Shown here in pieces: positions 1 through 5,463 of a stretch of 5,463 nt of DNA. The first letter of the stretch is position 1; each line of letters starts with the position of its first letter. Source of the stretch: Pseudomonadota bacterium (GTDB taxonomy: Bacteria; Pseudomonadota; Gammaproteobacteria; Burkholderiales; SG8-39). The notes below the pieces were generated by a model that had not been told where the DNA came from, did not search any database, and worked only from the letters and a program-made list of their open reading frames with translations. The position numbers and the translations under genes were made by a program. The stretch lies in the NCBI GenBank assembly GCA_021848555.1, contig JAJZUN010000229.1, positions 1-5,463 on the forward strand, given 5' to 3'.

Positions 1-1118
1 GCTATCGGCACCTTCCCCGGCTGCGCGACCCAGGTGCCGTCGCAGCCGTCGGTCACTTCGCGCAGCTTGTCTTCGCGCACCTTGGCCATTGCCGCCTCGT
101 TCGCGGCGGGATCGTTCTTGATCGGAATTTGCGCCGCCATGCCGCCCATTGCGGGGGCATGGCGGTGATGGCAGGTCTTCACCAGCAGCAGCGCATAGGC
201 GCGCATGAACCGCGCGGTCATCCTGACGTGGACGCGGTCGGCAAGGCAGAAATCCTTGTGCGAACGGAATTTCTTGATGCAGGAAAACATGTAGTCCCAG
301 CGGCCTATGTTCAGGCCGGCGGAGTGCTCGCGCAATTCCCACAGTATCTCGTCCATTTCGAACGCGGCGAGCACGGTCTCGATCAGCACGGTTCCACGGA
401 TCGAACCCTGCGGCACGTCGAGCTCGTATTGCGCCATCACGAACACGTCGTTCCACAGCCTCGCCTCGAGGTGCGACTCCAGCTTGGGCAGGTAGAAATA
501 CGGGCCGCTGCCGCGCTTCAGCAGTTCCTTGGCGTTGTGGAAAAAATAGAGGCCGAAATCGAAAATGCTGCCGGAGACCTGCTTGCCGTCGATCAGCATG
601 TGTTTCTCGTTCAGGTGCCAGCCGCGCGGCCGCGCCATCAGCACCGCAGTCTTGTCGTTCAACTGGTATTTCTTCCCGCCCTGATCCAGGGTGATGCGGC
701 GGCGCACCGCATCGCGCAGGTTGATCTGCCCGTCGATCATGTTGTGCCAGGTCGGGGTGTCGGCGTCCTCGAAGTCGGCCATGAATACGGACGCGCCGCA
801 GTTGAGCGCGTTGATCACCATTTTGCGGTCGGTCGGGCCGGTGATTTCGACCCTGCGGTCCAGCATGTCCGCGGGCTGCGGCGCGATGGTCCAGTCTGCG
901 CCGCGGATCTGCGCCGTTTCCGGCAGGAAATCCGGCATCTTGCCGGCGTCGAAATCCTTCTGCCGCGCGGCGCGCGCGGCCAGCAGTTCCTGGCGGCGCG
1001 CTTCGAACTTGCGGCACAGCTTGGCCACGAAGGCGACAGCCTCCGGAGTGAGGATCTGCGCGAATTCGGCGTTGATCGGGCCGTGGATTTCCACGCCACC
1101 GGGAAATTTCTCGCTCAT
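1..1118 (-). CDS. aceB: Malate synthase A, N-terminal part (cut by left window edge)
   Basis: Malate synthase condenses glyoxylate with acetyl-CoA to give malate, the second step of the glyoxylate bypass, in the cytoplasm. The visible 372 residues align along their length with my memory of E. coli AceB (about 533 residues), so about 160 C-terminal residues are missing. Matching blocks include RRVEITGP (89-96), KMVINALN (99-106), VFMADFED (111-118), [10 protein letters not shown] (129-138), [10 protein letters not shown] (203-212) and AMGGMAA (323-329). The family signature [16 protein letters not shown] lies at 263-278. Expected active-site residues are present: Arg in RPRG (163-166), and the Mg2+ ligands Glu247 (LIET) and Asp275 (RWDY). 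The catalytic aspartate lies in the missing part. The ATG at 1118 is chosen because GGAG sits 8 bases upstream and the protein starts as the family does. An intrinsic terminator separates it from ntrC, so it is probably its own unit. The family is near certain; the A rather than G type is clear from the motifs. Confidence 0.96.
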   Translation of the reverse strand, partial: MSEKFPGGVEIHGPINAEFAQILTPEAVAFVAKLCRKFEARRQELLAARAARQKDFDAGKMPDFLPETAQIRGADWTIAPQPADMLDRRVEITGPTDRKMVINALNCGASVFMADFEDADTPTWHNMIDGQINLRDAVRRRITLDQGGKKYQLNDKTAVLMARPRGWHLNEKHMLIDGKQVSGSIFDFGLYFFHNAKELLKRGSGPYFYLPKLESHLEARLWNDVFVMAQYELDVPQGSIRGTVLIETVLAAFEMDEILWELREHSAGLNIGRWDYMFSCIKKFRSHKDFCLADRVHVRMTARFMRAYALLLVKTCHHRHAPAMGGMAAQIPIKNDPAANEAAMAKVREDKLREVTDGCDGTWVAQPGKVPI

Positions 1119-1126
1119 AGCTTGAA

Positions 1127-1130
1127 CTCC
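1127..1130 (-). promoter_or_regulatory. Shine-Dalgarno site of malate synthase
   Basis: On the minus strand GGAG lies 8 bases before the ATG at 1118. It is the clearest ribosome binding site in the window and fixes the aceB start. The ntrB and ntrC starts have nothing comparable. Confidence 0.75.
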
Positions 1131-1162
1131 AGTTTGTCGGTTGCAGGGAAAAAAAGCTGGCC

Positions 1163-1192
1163 ATTCTATTGCCCTGCCCCGCAGCTACGCAA
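1163..1192 (-). promoter_or_regulatory. Possible sigma70 promoter for aceB
   Basis: On the minus strand a -10-like TAGAAT (1163-1168, five of six consensus bases) lies 18 bases downstream of a weak -35-like TTGCGT (1187-1192). Transcription would begin near 1156, giving a leader of about 38 bases with the Shine-Dalgarno site well placed. The -35 match is poor (only the TTG), so a promoter here would probably need an activator. The -35 element coincides with one arm of the inverted repeat at 1187-1209. Read by eye only. Confidence 0.35.
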
Positions 1193-1209
1193 TATTAGTG
1201 AAGTTGCGT
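1187..1209. promoter_or_regulatory. Inverted repeat ACGCAA-N11-TTGCGT, candidate operator
   Basis: Two perfect 6-base arms (1187-1192 and 1204-1209) flank an AT-rich 11-base spacer that contains AATATT. The centre-to-centre distance of the arms is 17 bases, too long for one helical turn but compatible with a dimeric regulator with spread half-sites. It lies upstream of aceB and overlaps the possible -35. The regulator is unknown, and a chance repeat of this size cannot be excluded. Confidence 0.3.
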
Positions 1210-1222
1210 GTGACAAAACCGG

Positions 1223-1242
1223 AAAAAACCTGCCGCAGCAGG
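1223..1242 (-). terminator. Intrinsic terminator after ntrC
   Basis: On the minus strand CCTGC (1242-1238), loop TGCG (1237-1234) and GCAGG (1233-1229) form a tight stem, directly followed by six T (1228-1223). It begins 29 bases beyond the ntrC stop codon. The upstream arm is part of a second palindrome, CAGGCGCCTG (1239-1248), so an alternative fold exists. This ends the ntrBC unit and separates it from aceB. Confidence 0.75.
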
Positions 1243-1250
1243 CGCCTGGC

Positions 1251-1270
1251 GGCGGGTGACGCGCCCCGCC
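1251..1270 (-). repeat. Inverted repeat abutting the ntrC stop codon
   Basis: GGCGGG (1251-1256) and CCCGCC (1265-1270) can pair with an 8-base loop, starting on the base next to the ntrC stop. It has no T run of its own. Together with the terminator hairpin at 1223-1242 it would give the ntrC mRNA a double-hairpin 3' end, perhaps protecting it from exonucleases. Confidence 0.4.
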
Positions 1271-2680
1271 TCAGGCGGCCTCGTCGGCTCCGCCCTTGGC
1301 TTCCAATCCCAGCTCGGCGATCTTGCGCGTAATAGTGTTGCGCCCCATACCGAGCAGGTTGGCCGCCTCGATGCGTCTGCCCCCGGTGCGCGCAAGCGCC
1401 TTGCCTATCAGCGCCGTTTCGAATGCCTGCGCGAATTTGTCCAGGATGGCGGTCTCGCCGCGCCCGAAAGCGCGCTCGACCTCGCGCTCCAACGCGCTAA
1501 CCCAGTCCGATTCCGGCAGGCCGCCTCCACCGAGCTTCAGCTCTGCCGGCAGGTCGGCGACTTCTATGGTCTGCATCGGCGCCATCACGGTCAACCAGTG
1601 GCACAGGTTTTCCAGCTGCCGCACATTGCCGGGGAAGTCCTGCAGAGCGAGGTATTCCATCGCCTGCGCCGACAGGCGCTTGCCCTCCGCGCCCAGTTCC
1701 CGGGCACTCTTGGCGAGGAAGTGCTTGGCCAGCAGCGCAATGTCCTCGCGCCGCTCGCGCAGGCTGGGCAGGCGCAGCCGGATCACATTGAGCCGATGAA
1801 ACAGGTCTTCACGGAACAGGCCCTGGCGCACGCGCTCCTCGAGATCCTGATGGGTTGCCGCGATCACCCTCACATTGGCCTTGATCGGCTGGTGACCGCC
1901 GACACGGTAGAACTGGCCGTCGGAGAGCACGCGCAGCAGGCGAGTCTGCAATTCCGCCGGCATGTCGCCGATTTCGTCGAGGAACAGCGTGCCGCCCTCG
2001 GCCTGTTCGAAGCGGCCGCGGCGCATGGCCTGGGCGCCGGTGAATGCGCCGCGCTCGTGACCGAACAATTCCGATTCGAGCAAATCCTTGGGCATCGCCG
2101 CCGTGTTGATGGCGACGAAGGGCTTTGCCGCACGACTGGAATGGCGATGCAGCGCCAGCGCCACCAGTTCCTTGCCGGTGCCGGACTCGCCGGTAATCAG
2201 GACGGTTGCGTTGGACTGCGACAACCTGCCGATCGCCCGAAACACCTCTTGCATCGAGGGCGCCTGCCCCAGAATCTCGGGCGTAACCTCGCGCGCCACT
2301 TCGCCCTCGGCTTCGCGCATGCTCTCGCCTATGGCGCGGCGTATCAGCTCCACCACCTGATCCACGTCGAACGGCTTGGGCAGATACTCGAACGCACCGC
2401 CTTGAAAAGCCGCCACCGCCGACTCGAGGTCCGAATAGGCGGTCATGATGATGATCGGAACCCCGGGATGGCGTTGCTTCACCTGTTGCAGCAAATCCAG
2501 GCCCGAGGCCCCGGGCATGCGGATGTCCGACACCAGCACCTGGGGCGTGCCCCGTTCCAGTGCATCCAGCGCCTCCTGCGCATTGGAGAAAGTCTTGTAG
2601 GGTATGCCCTCGCGCGCCAAGGCCTTTTCAAACACCCAGCGTATCGAGCGGTCGTCGTCTATGATCCAGACTGGTTTCAT
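1271..2680 (-). CDS. ntrC: Nitrogen regulation response regulator NtrC (NR-I)
   Basis: NtrC is a sigma54-dependent activator phosphorylated by NtrB under nitrogen limitation; it drives glnA and other nitrogen genes. The 469 residues (usual length) contain all three domains. The receiver (about 4-115) has the acidic pocket DDD at 8-10, phospho-acceptor Asp52 in SDIRMPG and Lys102 in PKPF. The AAA+ domain (about 137-365) has Walker A GESGTGKE (164-171), the sigma54-contacting GAFTGA loop (211-216), Walker [11 protein letters not shown] (230-239) and the arginine-rich LRERRED stretch (307-313). The Fis-type helix-turn-helix is at about 436-460. The start is placed at the ATG at 2680 because [10 protein letters not shown] matches the family start; a TTG at 2704 in the same frame would add eight unlike residues. 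No Shine-Dalgarno site precedes the ATG, and the 85-base gap after ntrB is unusual. All key residues are present, so the protein should be active. Confidence 0.98.
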   Translation of the reverse strand: MKPVWIIDDDRSIRWVFEKALAREGIPYKTFSNAQEALDALERGTPQVLVSDIRMPGASGLDLLQQVKQRHPGVPIIIMTAYSDLESAVAAFQGGAFEYLPKPFDVDQVVELIRRAIGESMREAEGEVAREVTPEILGQAPSMQEVFRAIGRLSQSNATVLITGESGTGKELVALALHRHSSRAAKPFVAINTAAMPKDLLESELFGHERGAFTGAQAMRRGRFEQAEGGTLFLDEIGDMPAELQTRLLRVLSDGQFYRVGGHQPIKANVRVIAATHQDLEERVRQGLFREDLFHRLNVIRLRLPSLRERREDIALLAKHFLAKSARELGAEGKRLSAQAMEYLALQDFPGNVRQLENLCHWLTVMAPMQTIEVADLPAELKLGGGGLPESDWVSALEREVERAFGRGETAILDKFAQAFETALIGKALARTGGRRIEAANLLGMGRNTITRKIAELGLEAKGGADEAA

Positions 2681-2751
2681 ATTTTGATGGTGAGCAGGGA
2701 ACAACGGGAAACGGCAGGCGCGGGGCAGCCCCGCTCCCAGCCATCACTCAT
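2677..2751 (-). CDS. Possible 24-codon leader reading frame coupled to ntrC
   Basis: On the minus strand an ATG at 2751 opens a frame of 24 codons (MSDGWERGCPAPAVSRCSLL then TIKI). Its TGA (2679-2677) overlaps the ntrC start as ATGA. Its own start overlaps the TGA (2750-2748) of a five-codon frame (MGNGR) that begins directly after the ntrB TAA. Such stop-start overlaps are typical of translational coupling, and ntrC lacks a Shine-Dalgarno site of its own. There is no recognisable homology, only a weak GGA before the start, and a frame this short can be open by chance in GC-rich DNA. The peptide may have no function beyond carrying ribosomes to ntrC. Confidence 0.25.
   Translation of the reverse strand: MSDGWERGCPAPAVSRCSLLTIKI
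2720..2734 (-). repeat. GC hairpin in the ntrB-ntrC gap
   Basis: GCGGGG (2720-2725) and CCCCGC (2729-2734) are perfectly complementary around a 3-base loop. There is no T run, so it is not an intrinsic terminator. It sits about 40 bases before the ntrC start and inside the possible 24-codon frame, so translation through that frame would melt it. It may also be an mRNA processing or stability element. Confidence 0.45.
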
Positions 2752-2765
2752 CGTCCATTGCCCAT

Positions 2766-3806
2766 TTACTCCAGTGGCAGCATGATCGTAAAGCAGGTAC
2801 GGCCTGGCTCGCTATCGCACGCTATCGTGCCATGGTGATGCTGCACGAAAGTTTGCGACAGCGTCAGTCCCAGTCCGCTACCGCCGTCGCGGCCCGACAC
2901 CAGAGGATAGAAAATCCGCTCGCGCAGTTCCTCCGGAATTCCCGGGCCGTTGTCTACCACTTGCAATTCTAATGCCAGCTTGTAGCGCTGCTTGGCCAAC
3001 GTCACCTGGCGCGCCGCGCGCGTACGGAACTCGATCCTCCCTTTGCCGCCCAGCGCCTGGGCCGCGTTGCGCACGATATTGAGCACCGCCTGGATCAATT
3101 GCTCCTTGTCGCCATGCAGATCGGGCAGGCTGGCGTCGTAGTCGCGCTCGATCCGTATGCCTTCGGGGAACTCGGCCAGCACCAGGCTGCGGACCCGTTC
3201 CAGCACTTCGTGGATATTCAGCGGCCCGACCTGCGGCGGGCGGTGCGGCGTGAGCAGCCGGTCCATCAGCGCCTGCAGCCGGTCGGCTTCCTTGATGATC
3301 ACCTGGGTGTATTCGCGCAGTTCGGGCCGTTCCAGTTCGCGCTCCAGCAGCTGCGCCGATCCGCGCAAGCCCCCGAGGGGGTTTCGGATCTCGTGCGCAA
3401 GGTTGCGGATGAGCTCCCGGTTTGCCTGTTGCTGGTCCATCTGCCGCTGCTCGCGCGCGAGCTTGAGCTGCTGATCCATGGGGCGAAATTCGATCAGGAA
3501 GCTCGCGGCGCCGGTCTCGGTCGGGGTGATCAGGCAGTTCAGGTGCAGGCTCGCCTGCCCCGGGCGCGTGAGAGTCAGGTCGCGACCGGTATAGCTCCAG
3601 TGATGCCCCAGCACGTCGTCGAGTCCGGTCATGAGCTCGGCCGAATCGATGAACAGTTGCGCCAAAGGATGGCCGGCGACGTTCTTCAGGCTGAATGCGA
3701 ACAAATCCTCGGCGGCCGGGTTCGCATAGACGATGCACAGGTCGTCGTCCGCCAGGATGACCGGGGTGGCGAGCAGATCGAGGCCGGAAAAAGGGCTGAG
3801 AGCCAT
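2766..3806 (-). CDS. ntrB: Nitrogen regulation sensor histidine kinase NtrB (NR-II)
   Basis: NtrB is the cytoplasmic kinase/phosphatase partner of NtrC, controlled by PII (GlnB). The 346 residues match the family in length and order. A PAS domain covers about 10-105 (AT PVILAD, IVYANPAAEDLF). The dimerisation/H-box follows, with phospho-acceptor His138 in NLAHEIRNPLGGLRG. The HATPase domain has the N-box NIVRNAAQAL (243-252), the G1 box VDNGPGIP (284-291) and the G2 box GRDGGSGLGLTLS (305-317). No membrane segment is visible, as expected. The start is the ATG at 3806: an in-frame TGA lies two codons upstream, and MALSPFSGLDLLATPVI resembles known NtrB starts. No Shine-Dalgarno site is visible before it. 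It follows the secreted small protein by 67 bases and precedes ntrC by 85, so the three are probably cotranscribed. Confidence 0.97.
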   Translation of the reverse strand: MALSPFSGLDLLATPVILADDDLCIVYANPAAEDLFAFSLKNVAGHPLAQLFIDSAELMTGLDDVLGHHWSYTGRDLTLTRPGQASLHLNCLITPTETGAASFLIEFRPMDQQLKLAREQRQMDQQQANRELIRNLAHEIRNPLGGLRGSAQLLERELERPELREYTQVIIKEADRLQALMDRLLTPHRPPQVGPLNIHEVLERVRSLVLAEFPEGIRIERDYDASLPDLHGDKEQLIQAVLNIVRNAAQALGGKGRIEFRTRAARQVTLAKQRYKLALELQVVDNGPGIPEELRERIFYPLVSGRDGGSGLGLTLSQTFVQHHHGTIACDSEPGRTCFTIMLPLE

Positions 3807-3839
3807 GTCGGGTCAGTGCGAAGCAGATAACGCAAGCCC

Positions 3840-3874
3840 GGCCGCGCTAGTGCTGCGCCGGCGAAAACGCGGCC
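3840..3874. repeat. 7-base inverted repeat between the DUF4124-type gene and ntrB
   Basis: GGCCGCG (3840-3846) and CGCGGCC (3868-3874) can pair across 21 bases, and the loop contains a further CGCCGGCG palindrome. One arm reaches the last base of the upstream stop codon. There is no T run, so I do not call it a terminator. The 67-base gap (3807-3873) shows no convincing promoter, so read-through into ntrB is the simplest reading. Confidence 0.35.
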
Positions 3875-4362
3875 TACTTGACGTTGCTGAGCTCTTTCTT
3901 TAGCGCCGCAACGTTCTTTTCGTGCCGTTCCACCTCGTCCTTGTACTTCTGCAGCCGGTCAAGAACCCGCTGGTAATTCTTCTCGTCGCCGGTCCGTATC
4001 GATTCCTGCTGGGTCAGTTCCGCCTTGGCCTGCGCCAGCGCTTTTTGCTCGCCCGCAAGCTCTTCCTCCAGTATCCGGCGCCGGCCGTCGTCCCGCGCTC
4101 TCTGAGTGGCCGGGTCCACTTTGGGGAAACCCGGGGGCGATGGCGTTGCCGCGGCGCCGCGAGCAGGCTGGATCGCCGGAACCACCGAAATCTCCCGCAT
4201 CACCACCGTGCAGTTCTTGCCCTTGGTCTCTTCCTTCATGTTGGTATAGGTGGCGCGGCCGTTCGCGTCCAGGCACTTGAACGTGTCCCCCCATGCCGGC
4301 AACGCTAGCACCCACATGAGCGGGCCCGCCAACGCTGAATACCGGATGATGCTGCGCGCCAT
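3874..4362 (-). CDS. Small secreted protein, DUF4124-like N-terminus and coiled-coil tail
   Basis: A 162-residue protein of unknown function. Residues 1-25 look like a Sec signal peptide: Arg at 3 and 7, a hydrophobic stretch from about 9 to 22 and a likely cut after LPAWG. The mature part opens with DTFKCLDANGRATYTN (26-41) and a second cysteine at 51. This Cys30/Cys51 pattern with K-C-x-D-x-x-G-x-x-x-Y is what I know of DUF4124 proteins. A proline/alanine-rich linker (about 62-84) leads to a charged, Ala/Glu/Lys/Gln-rich helix (about 88-162) that should form a coiled coil. The start at 4362 gives the signal peptide; GGGA sits unusually close before it, so the ribosome site is mediocre. I recall DUF4124 genes beside ntrB in other proteobacteria, but know no role for them. 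A periplasmic or envelope location is inferred. Confidence 0.85.
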   Translation of the reverse strand: MARSIIRYSALAGPLMWVLALPAWGDTFKCLDANGRATYTNMKEETKGKNCTVVMREISVVPAIQPARGAAATPSPPGFPKVDPATQRARDDGRRRILEEELAGEQKALAQAKAELTQQESIRTGDEKNYQRVLDRLQKYKDEVERHEKNVAALKKELSNVK

Positions 4363-4391
4363 ATTCCCAGAACCATTGAGACAGAAGTTTA

Positions 4392-4420
4392 AGTCTATGC
4401 CAATATCAGGCTGATTTCAA
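4392..4420 (-). promoter_or_regulatory. Sigma70-type promoter for the DUF4124-ntrB-ntrC unit
   Basis: On the minus strand TTGAAA (4420-4415, five of six) is followed after exactly 17 bases by TAGACT (4397-4392, four of six). Transcription would start near 4385, about 23 bases before the ATG at 4362. It lies just beyond the glnA terminator, where a new promoter would be needed. No GG-N10-GC sigma54 element was found in this gap, which would make this a nitrogen-independent basal promoter. Read by eye. Confidence 0.55.
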
Positions 4421-4440
4421 ATCGCTTTTGGCCGTGGCCT

Positions 4441-4464
4441 GGCATGGTCCAGCTGCTCCATGCC
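4441..4464. promoter_or_regulatory. 24-base interrupted palindrome, candidate operator
   Basis: GGCATGG (4441-4447) and CCATGCC (4458-4464) are perfect 7-base arms. The 10-base spacer holds a further CAGCTG palindrome at the same centre, so only two base pairs break the symmetry. It lies between the glnA terminator and the promoter at 4392-4420, centred near -67 from the predicted start. That is a position used by activators. It does not match the NtrC site consensus (GCAC and GGTGC half-sites). It could also act as an RNA hairpin if glnA transcripts read through. Confidence 0.45.
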
Positions 4465-4486
4465 GCACGCTGCCTGATTCGAGGAT

Positions 4487-4517
4487 AAAAAAAGGCGGGA
4501 TACAACCCGCCTTTTTT
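4487..4517 (-). terminator. Intrinsic terminator of glnA, potentially bidirectional
   Basis: A GGCGGG/CCCGCC stem (4494-4499 and 4506-4511) with a 6-base loop is flanked by seven A (4487-4493) and six T (4512-4517). Read on the minus strand it is a stem followed by a run of seven T, starting 15 bases after the glnA stop. The A/T runs extend the pairing and make it symmetric, so it could work in both directions, although no gene converges on it from the left. This is the strongest terminator in the window. Confidence 0.92.
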
Positions 4518-4532
4518 CGTAAGCCCGCCGGC

Positions 4533-5463
4533 TCAGCTGCTGTAGTACATGTCGAACTCGAGCGGATGGGTGGTCATGCGGAACCGGGTGACCTCTTCCT
4601 GCTTCAGCGCGATGTAGGCATCGAGCATCGCCTCGGAGAACACGCCGCCGCGGGTCAGGAACTCGTGGTCCTTGTCCAGGTGCTCCAGCGCCATTTCCAG
4701 CGAAGAACACACGTTCGGCACTTTTTTCGCCTGCGAGGCCGGCAGATCGTACAAGTTCTTGTCGATCGGATCACCAGGGTGGATTTTGTTCTGCACCCCG
4801 TCCAGGCCGGCCATCAGCATCGCGGCGAAAGCGAGGTAGGGATTGGCGGTCGGGTCGGGGAAACGCACTTCAACGCGGCGCCCCTTGGGATTGGTGGCGT
4901 AGGGAATGCGGCAGGCAGCCGAGCGGTTGCGCGACGAATAGGCAAGGTTGATCGGCGCCTCGAAGCCGGGCACCAGGCGCTTGTACGAGTTGGTGCCGGG
5001 GTTGGTGATGGCGTTCAGGGCCTTGGCGTGCTTGATGATGCCGCCGATGTAGTGCAGGGCGAAATCGGACAGGCCGGCGTACTTGTTGCCCGCGAACATG
5101 TTTTCGCCGCCCTTCCAGACGGACTGGTGCACGTGCATGCCGGAGCCATTGTCGCCGACCACGGGCTTGGGCATGAAGGTGGCGGTCTTGCCATACGAAT
5201 GGGCCACGTTCCATACCGTGTATTTGAGTATCTGCAGCCAGTCGGCGCGCTTCACCAGTTTCTCGAACATGGTGCCGATTTCGCACTGCCCCGGCGCCGC
5301 GACTTCGTGGTGATGAACCTCGACCTCCACGCCCTGCGCCTCCATCGCCAGGCACATGGCATTGCGCATGTCCTGCAGCGTGTCCACGGGCGGCACCGGG
5401 AAGTAACCGCCTTTCACCGGCGCGCGGTGCGCCATGTTGCCGCCTTCATATTCCTTGCCCGTG
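4533..5463 (-). CDS. glnA: Glutamine synthetase type I, C-terminal part (cut by right window edge)
   Basis: GlnA makes glutamine from glutamate, ammonia and ATP as a cytoplasmic dodecamer, the main ammonium-assimilating enzyme. The frame runs off the right edge; 309 of about 469 residues are visible, starting within TGKEYEGGN before the [18 protein letters not shown] block. Family motifs are intact: [12 protein letters not shown] with metal-ligand glutamates, the ATP-binding signature [22 protein letters not shown] with the catalytic-loop Glu, [16 protein letters not shown], and VEVRFPDP. The adenylylation signature [13 protein letters not shown] ends in the modifiable tyrosine (codon 4749-4751, equivalent of Tyr397), so regulation by GlnE adenylyltransferase is expected. 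The C-terminus FDMYYSS is normal for the family. Its promoter, where NtrC sites would be expected, lies outside the window. It ends at its own terminator, so the downstream ntrBC unit is at most partly cotranscribed. Confidence 0.98.
   Translation of the reverse strand, partial: TGKEYEGGNMAHRAPVKGGYFPVPPVDTLQDMRNAMCLAMEAQGVEVEVHHHEVAAPGQCEIGTMFEKLVKRADWLQILKYTVWNVAHSYGKTATFMPKPVVGDNGSGMHVHQSVWKGGENMFAGNKYAGLSDFALHYIGGIIKHAKALNAITNPGTNSYKRLVPGFEAPINLAYSSRNRSAACRIPYATNPKGRRVEVRFPDPTANPYLAFAAMLMAGLDGVQNKIHPGDPIDKNLYDLPASQAKKVPNVCSSLEMALEHLDKDHEFLTRGGVFSEAMLDAYIALKQEEVTRFRMTTHPLEFDMYYSS

Noticed and set aside
1192..1216. TTGTCA (1211-1216) with TAATAT (1192-1197) on the minus strand as a promoter
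   Set aside because: Both hexamers are good, but the spacer is only 13 bases, too short for sigma70.
129..1259. A 376-codon open frame on the plus strand opposite malate synthase
   Set aside because: The minus strand encodes malate synthase along this stretch with the family signature intact. The plus-strand product resembles nothing I know and has the composition of a mirror frame.
2681..2704. TTG at 2704 as the ntrC start, adding eight residues
   Set aside because: The added residues (FPAHHQN and the start) are unlike NtrC N-termini, and family alignment begins at [10 protein letters not shown]. No Shine-Dalgarno site supports the TTG.
1256..2785. A 509-codon open frame on the plus strand opposite ntrC
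   Set aside because: It lies opposite an unmistakable ntrC with every motif intact. Its product is rich in Arg, Gln, His, Ala and Leu without recognisable domains, as expected of the mirror frame of GC-rich coding DNA.
3099..3830. A 243-codon open frame on the plus strand opposite ntrB
   Set aside because: It is a mirror frame of ntrB, which has PAS, H-box and ATPase motifs throughout; no promoter or ribosome site of its own is seen.
4363..4532. A sigma54 promoter or NtrC site upstream of the DUF4124-ntrBC unit
   Set aside because: I found no GG and GC pair at the required spacing with TGGCAC/TTGC context, and the palindrome at 4441-4464 lacks the GCAC/GGTGC half-sites.
1..5463. CRISPR arrays, tRNA or rRNA genes, insertion sequences or phage attachment sites
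   Set aside because: No tandem repeat-spacer pattern, cloverleaf, transposase frame or terminal repeats were seen; the window is almost fully covered by five conserved genes.

Overview
The window is a GC-rich stretch of a bacterial chromosome. Every gene is read on the minus strand, so gene order runs from right to left. Protein similarity recalled from the E. coli families, plus the order glnA / small DUF4124-type protein / ntrB / ntrC, suggests a proteobacterium, most likely a betaproteobacterium. That placement is inference; no 16S rRNA or similar marker is present.

Layout in transcription order. (1) 5463-4533: the C-terminal two thirds of glnA, type I glutamine synthetase, with its N-terminus outside the window. 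It ends at a strong intrinsic terminator (4487-4517). (2) 4363-4532: a 170-base gap holding that terminator, a 24-base interrupted palindrome (4441-4464) and a good sigma70-type promoter (4392-4420). (3) 4362-3874: a small secreted protein with a DUF4124-like N-terminus and a coiled-coil tail. (4) 3806-2766: ntrB (glnL), the nitrogen sensor kinase. (5) 2680-1271: ntrC (glnG), the sigma54-dependent response regulator. The 85-base gap between ntrB and ntrC holds a possible 24-codon reading frame whose stop overlaps the ntrC start, and a hairpin. (6) 1120-1270: ntrC terminator hairpins, an inverted repeat and a possible promoter. (7) 1118-1: the N-terminal 372 residues of malate synthase A (aceB), cut by the left edge.

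How the parts fit. NtrB senses nitrogen status through PII and phosphorylates NtrC, which activates sigma54 promoters, classically including that of glnA. GlnA itself carries the tyrosine adenylylation motif, so control by GlnE is expected. The terminator after glnA followed by a new promoter suggests that DUF4124-ntrB-ntrC forms its own transcription unit. Malate synthase, of the glyoxylate bypass, appears to be a separate unit because ntrC ends at an intrinsic terminator.

All the main genes belong to well-known families, and I found no undescribed multi-gene system. What deserves a second look lies in the gaps: the possible translational relay between ntrB and ntrC, the absence of clear Shine-Dalgarno sites in front of both ntrB and ntrC, the two palindromic candidate operators, and the unexplained secreted protein placed with a cytoplasmic nitrogen regulon.
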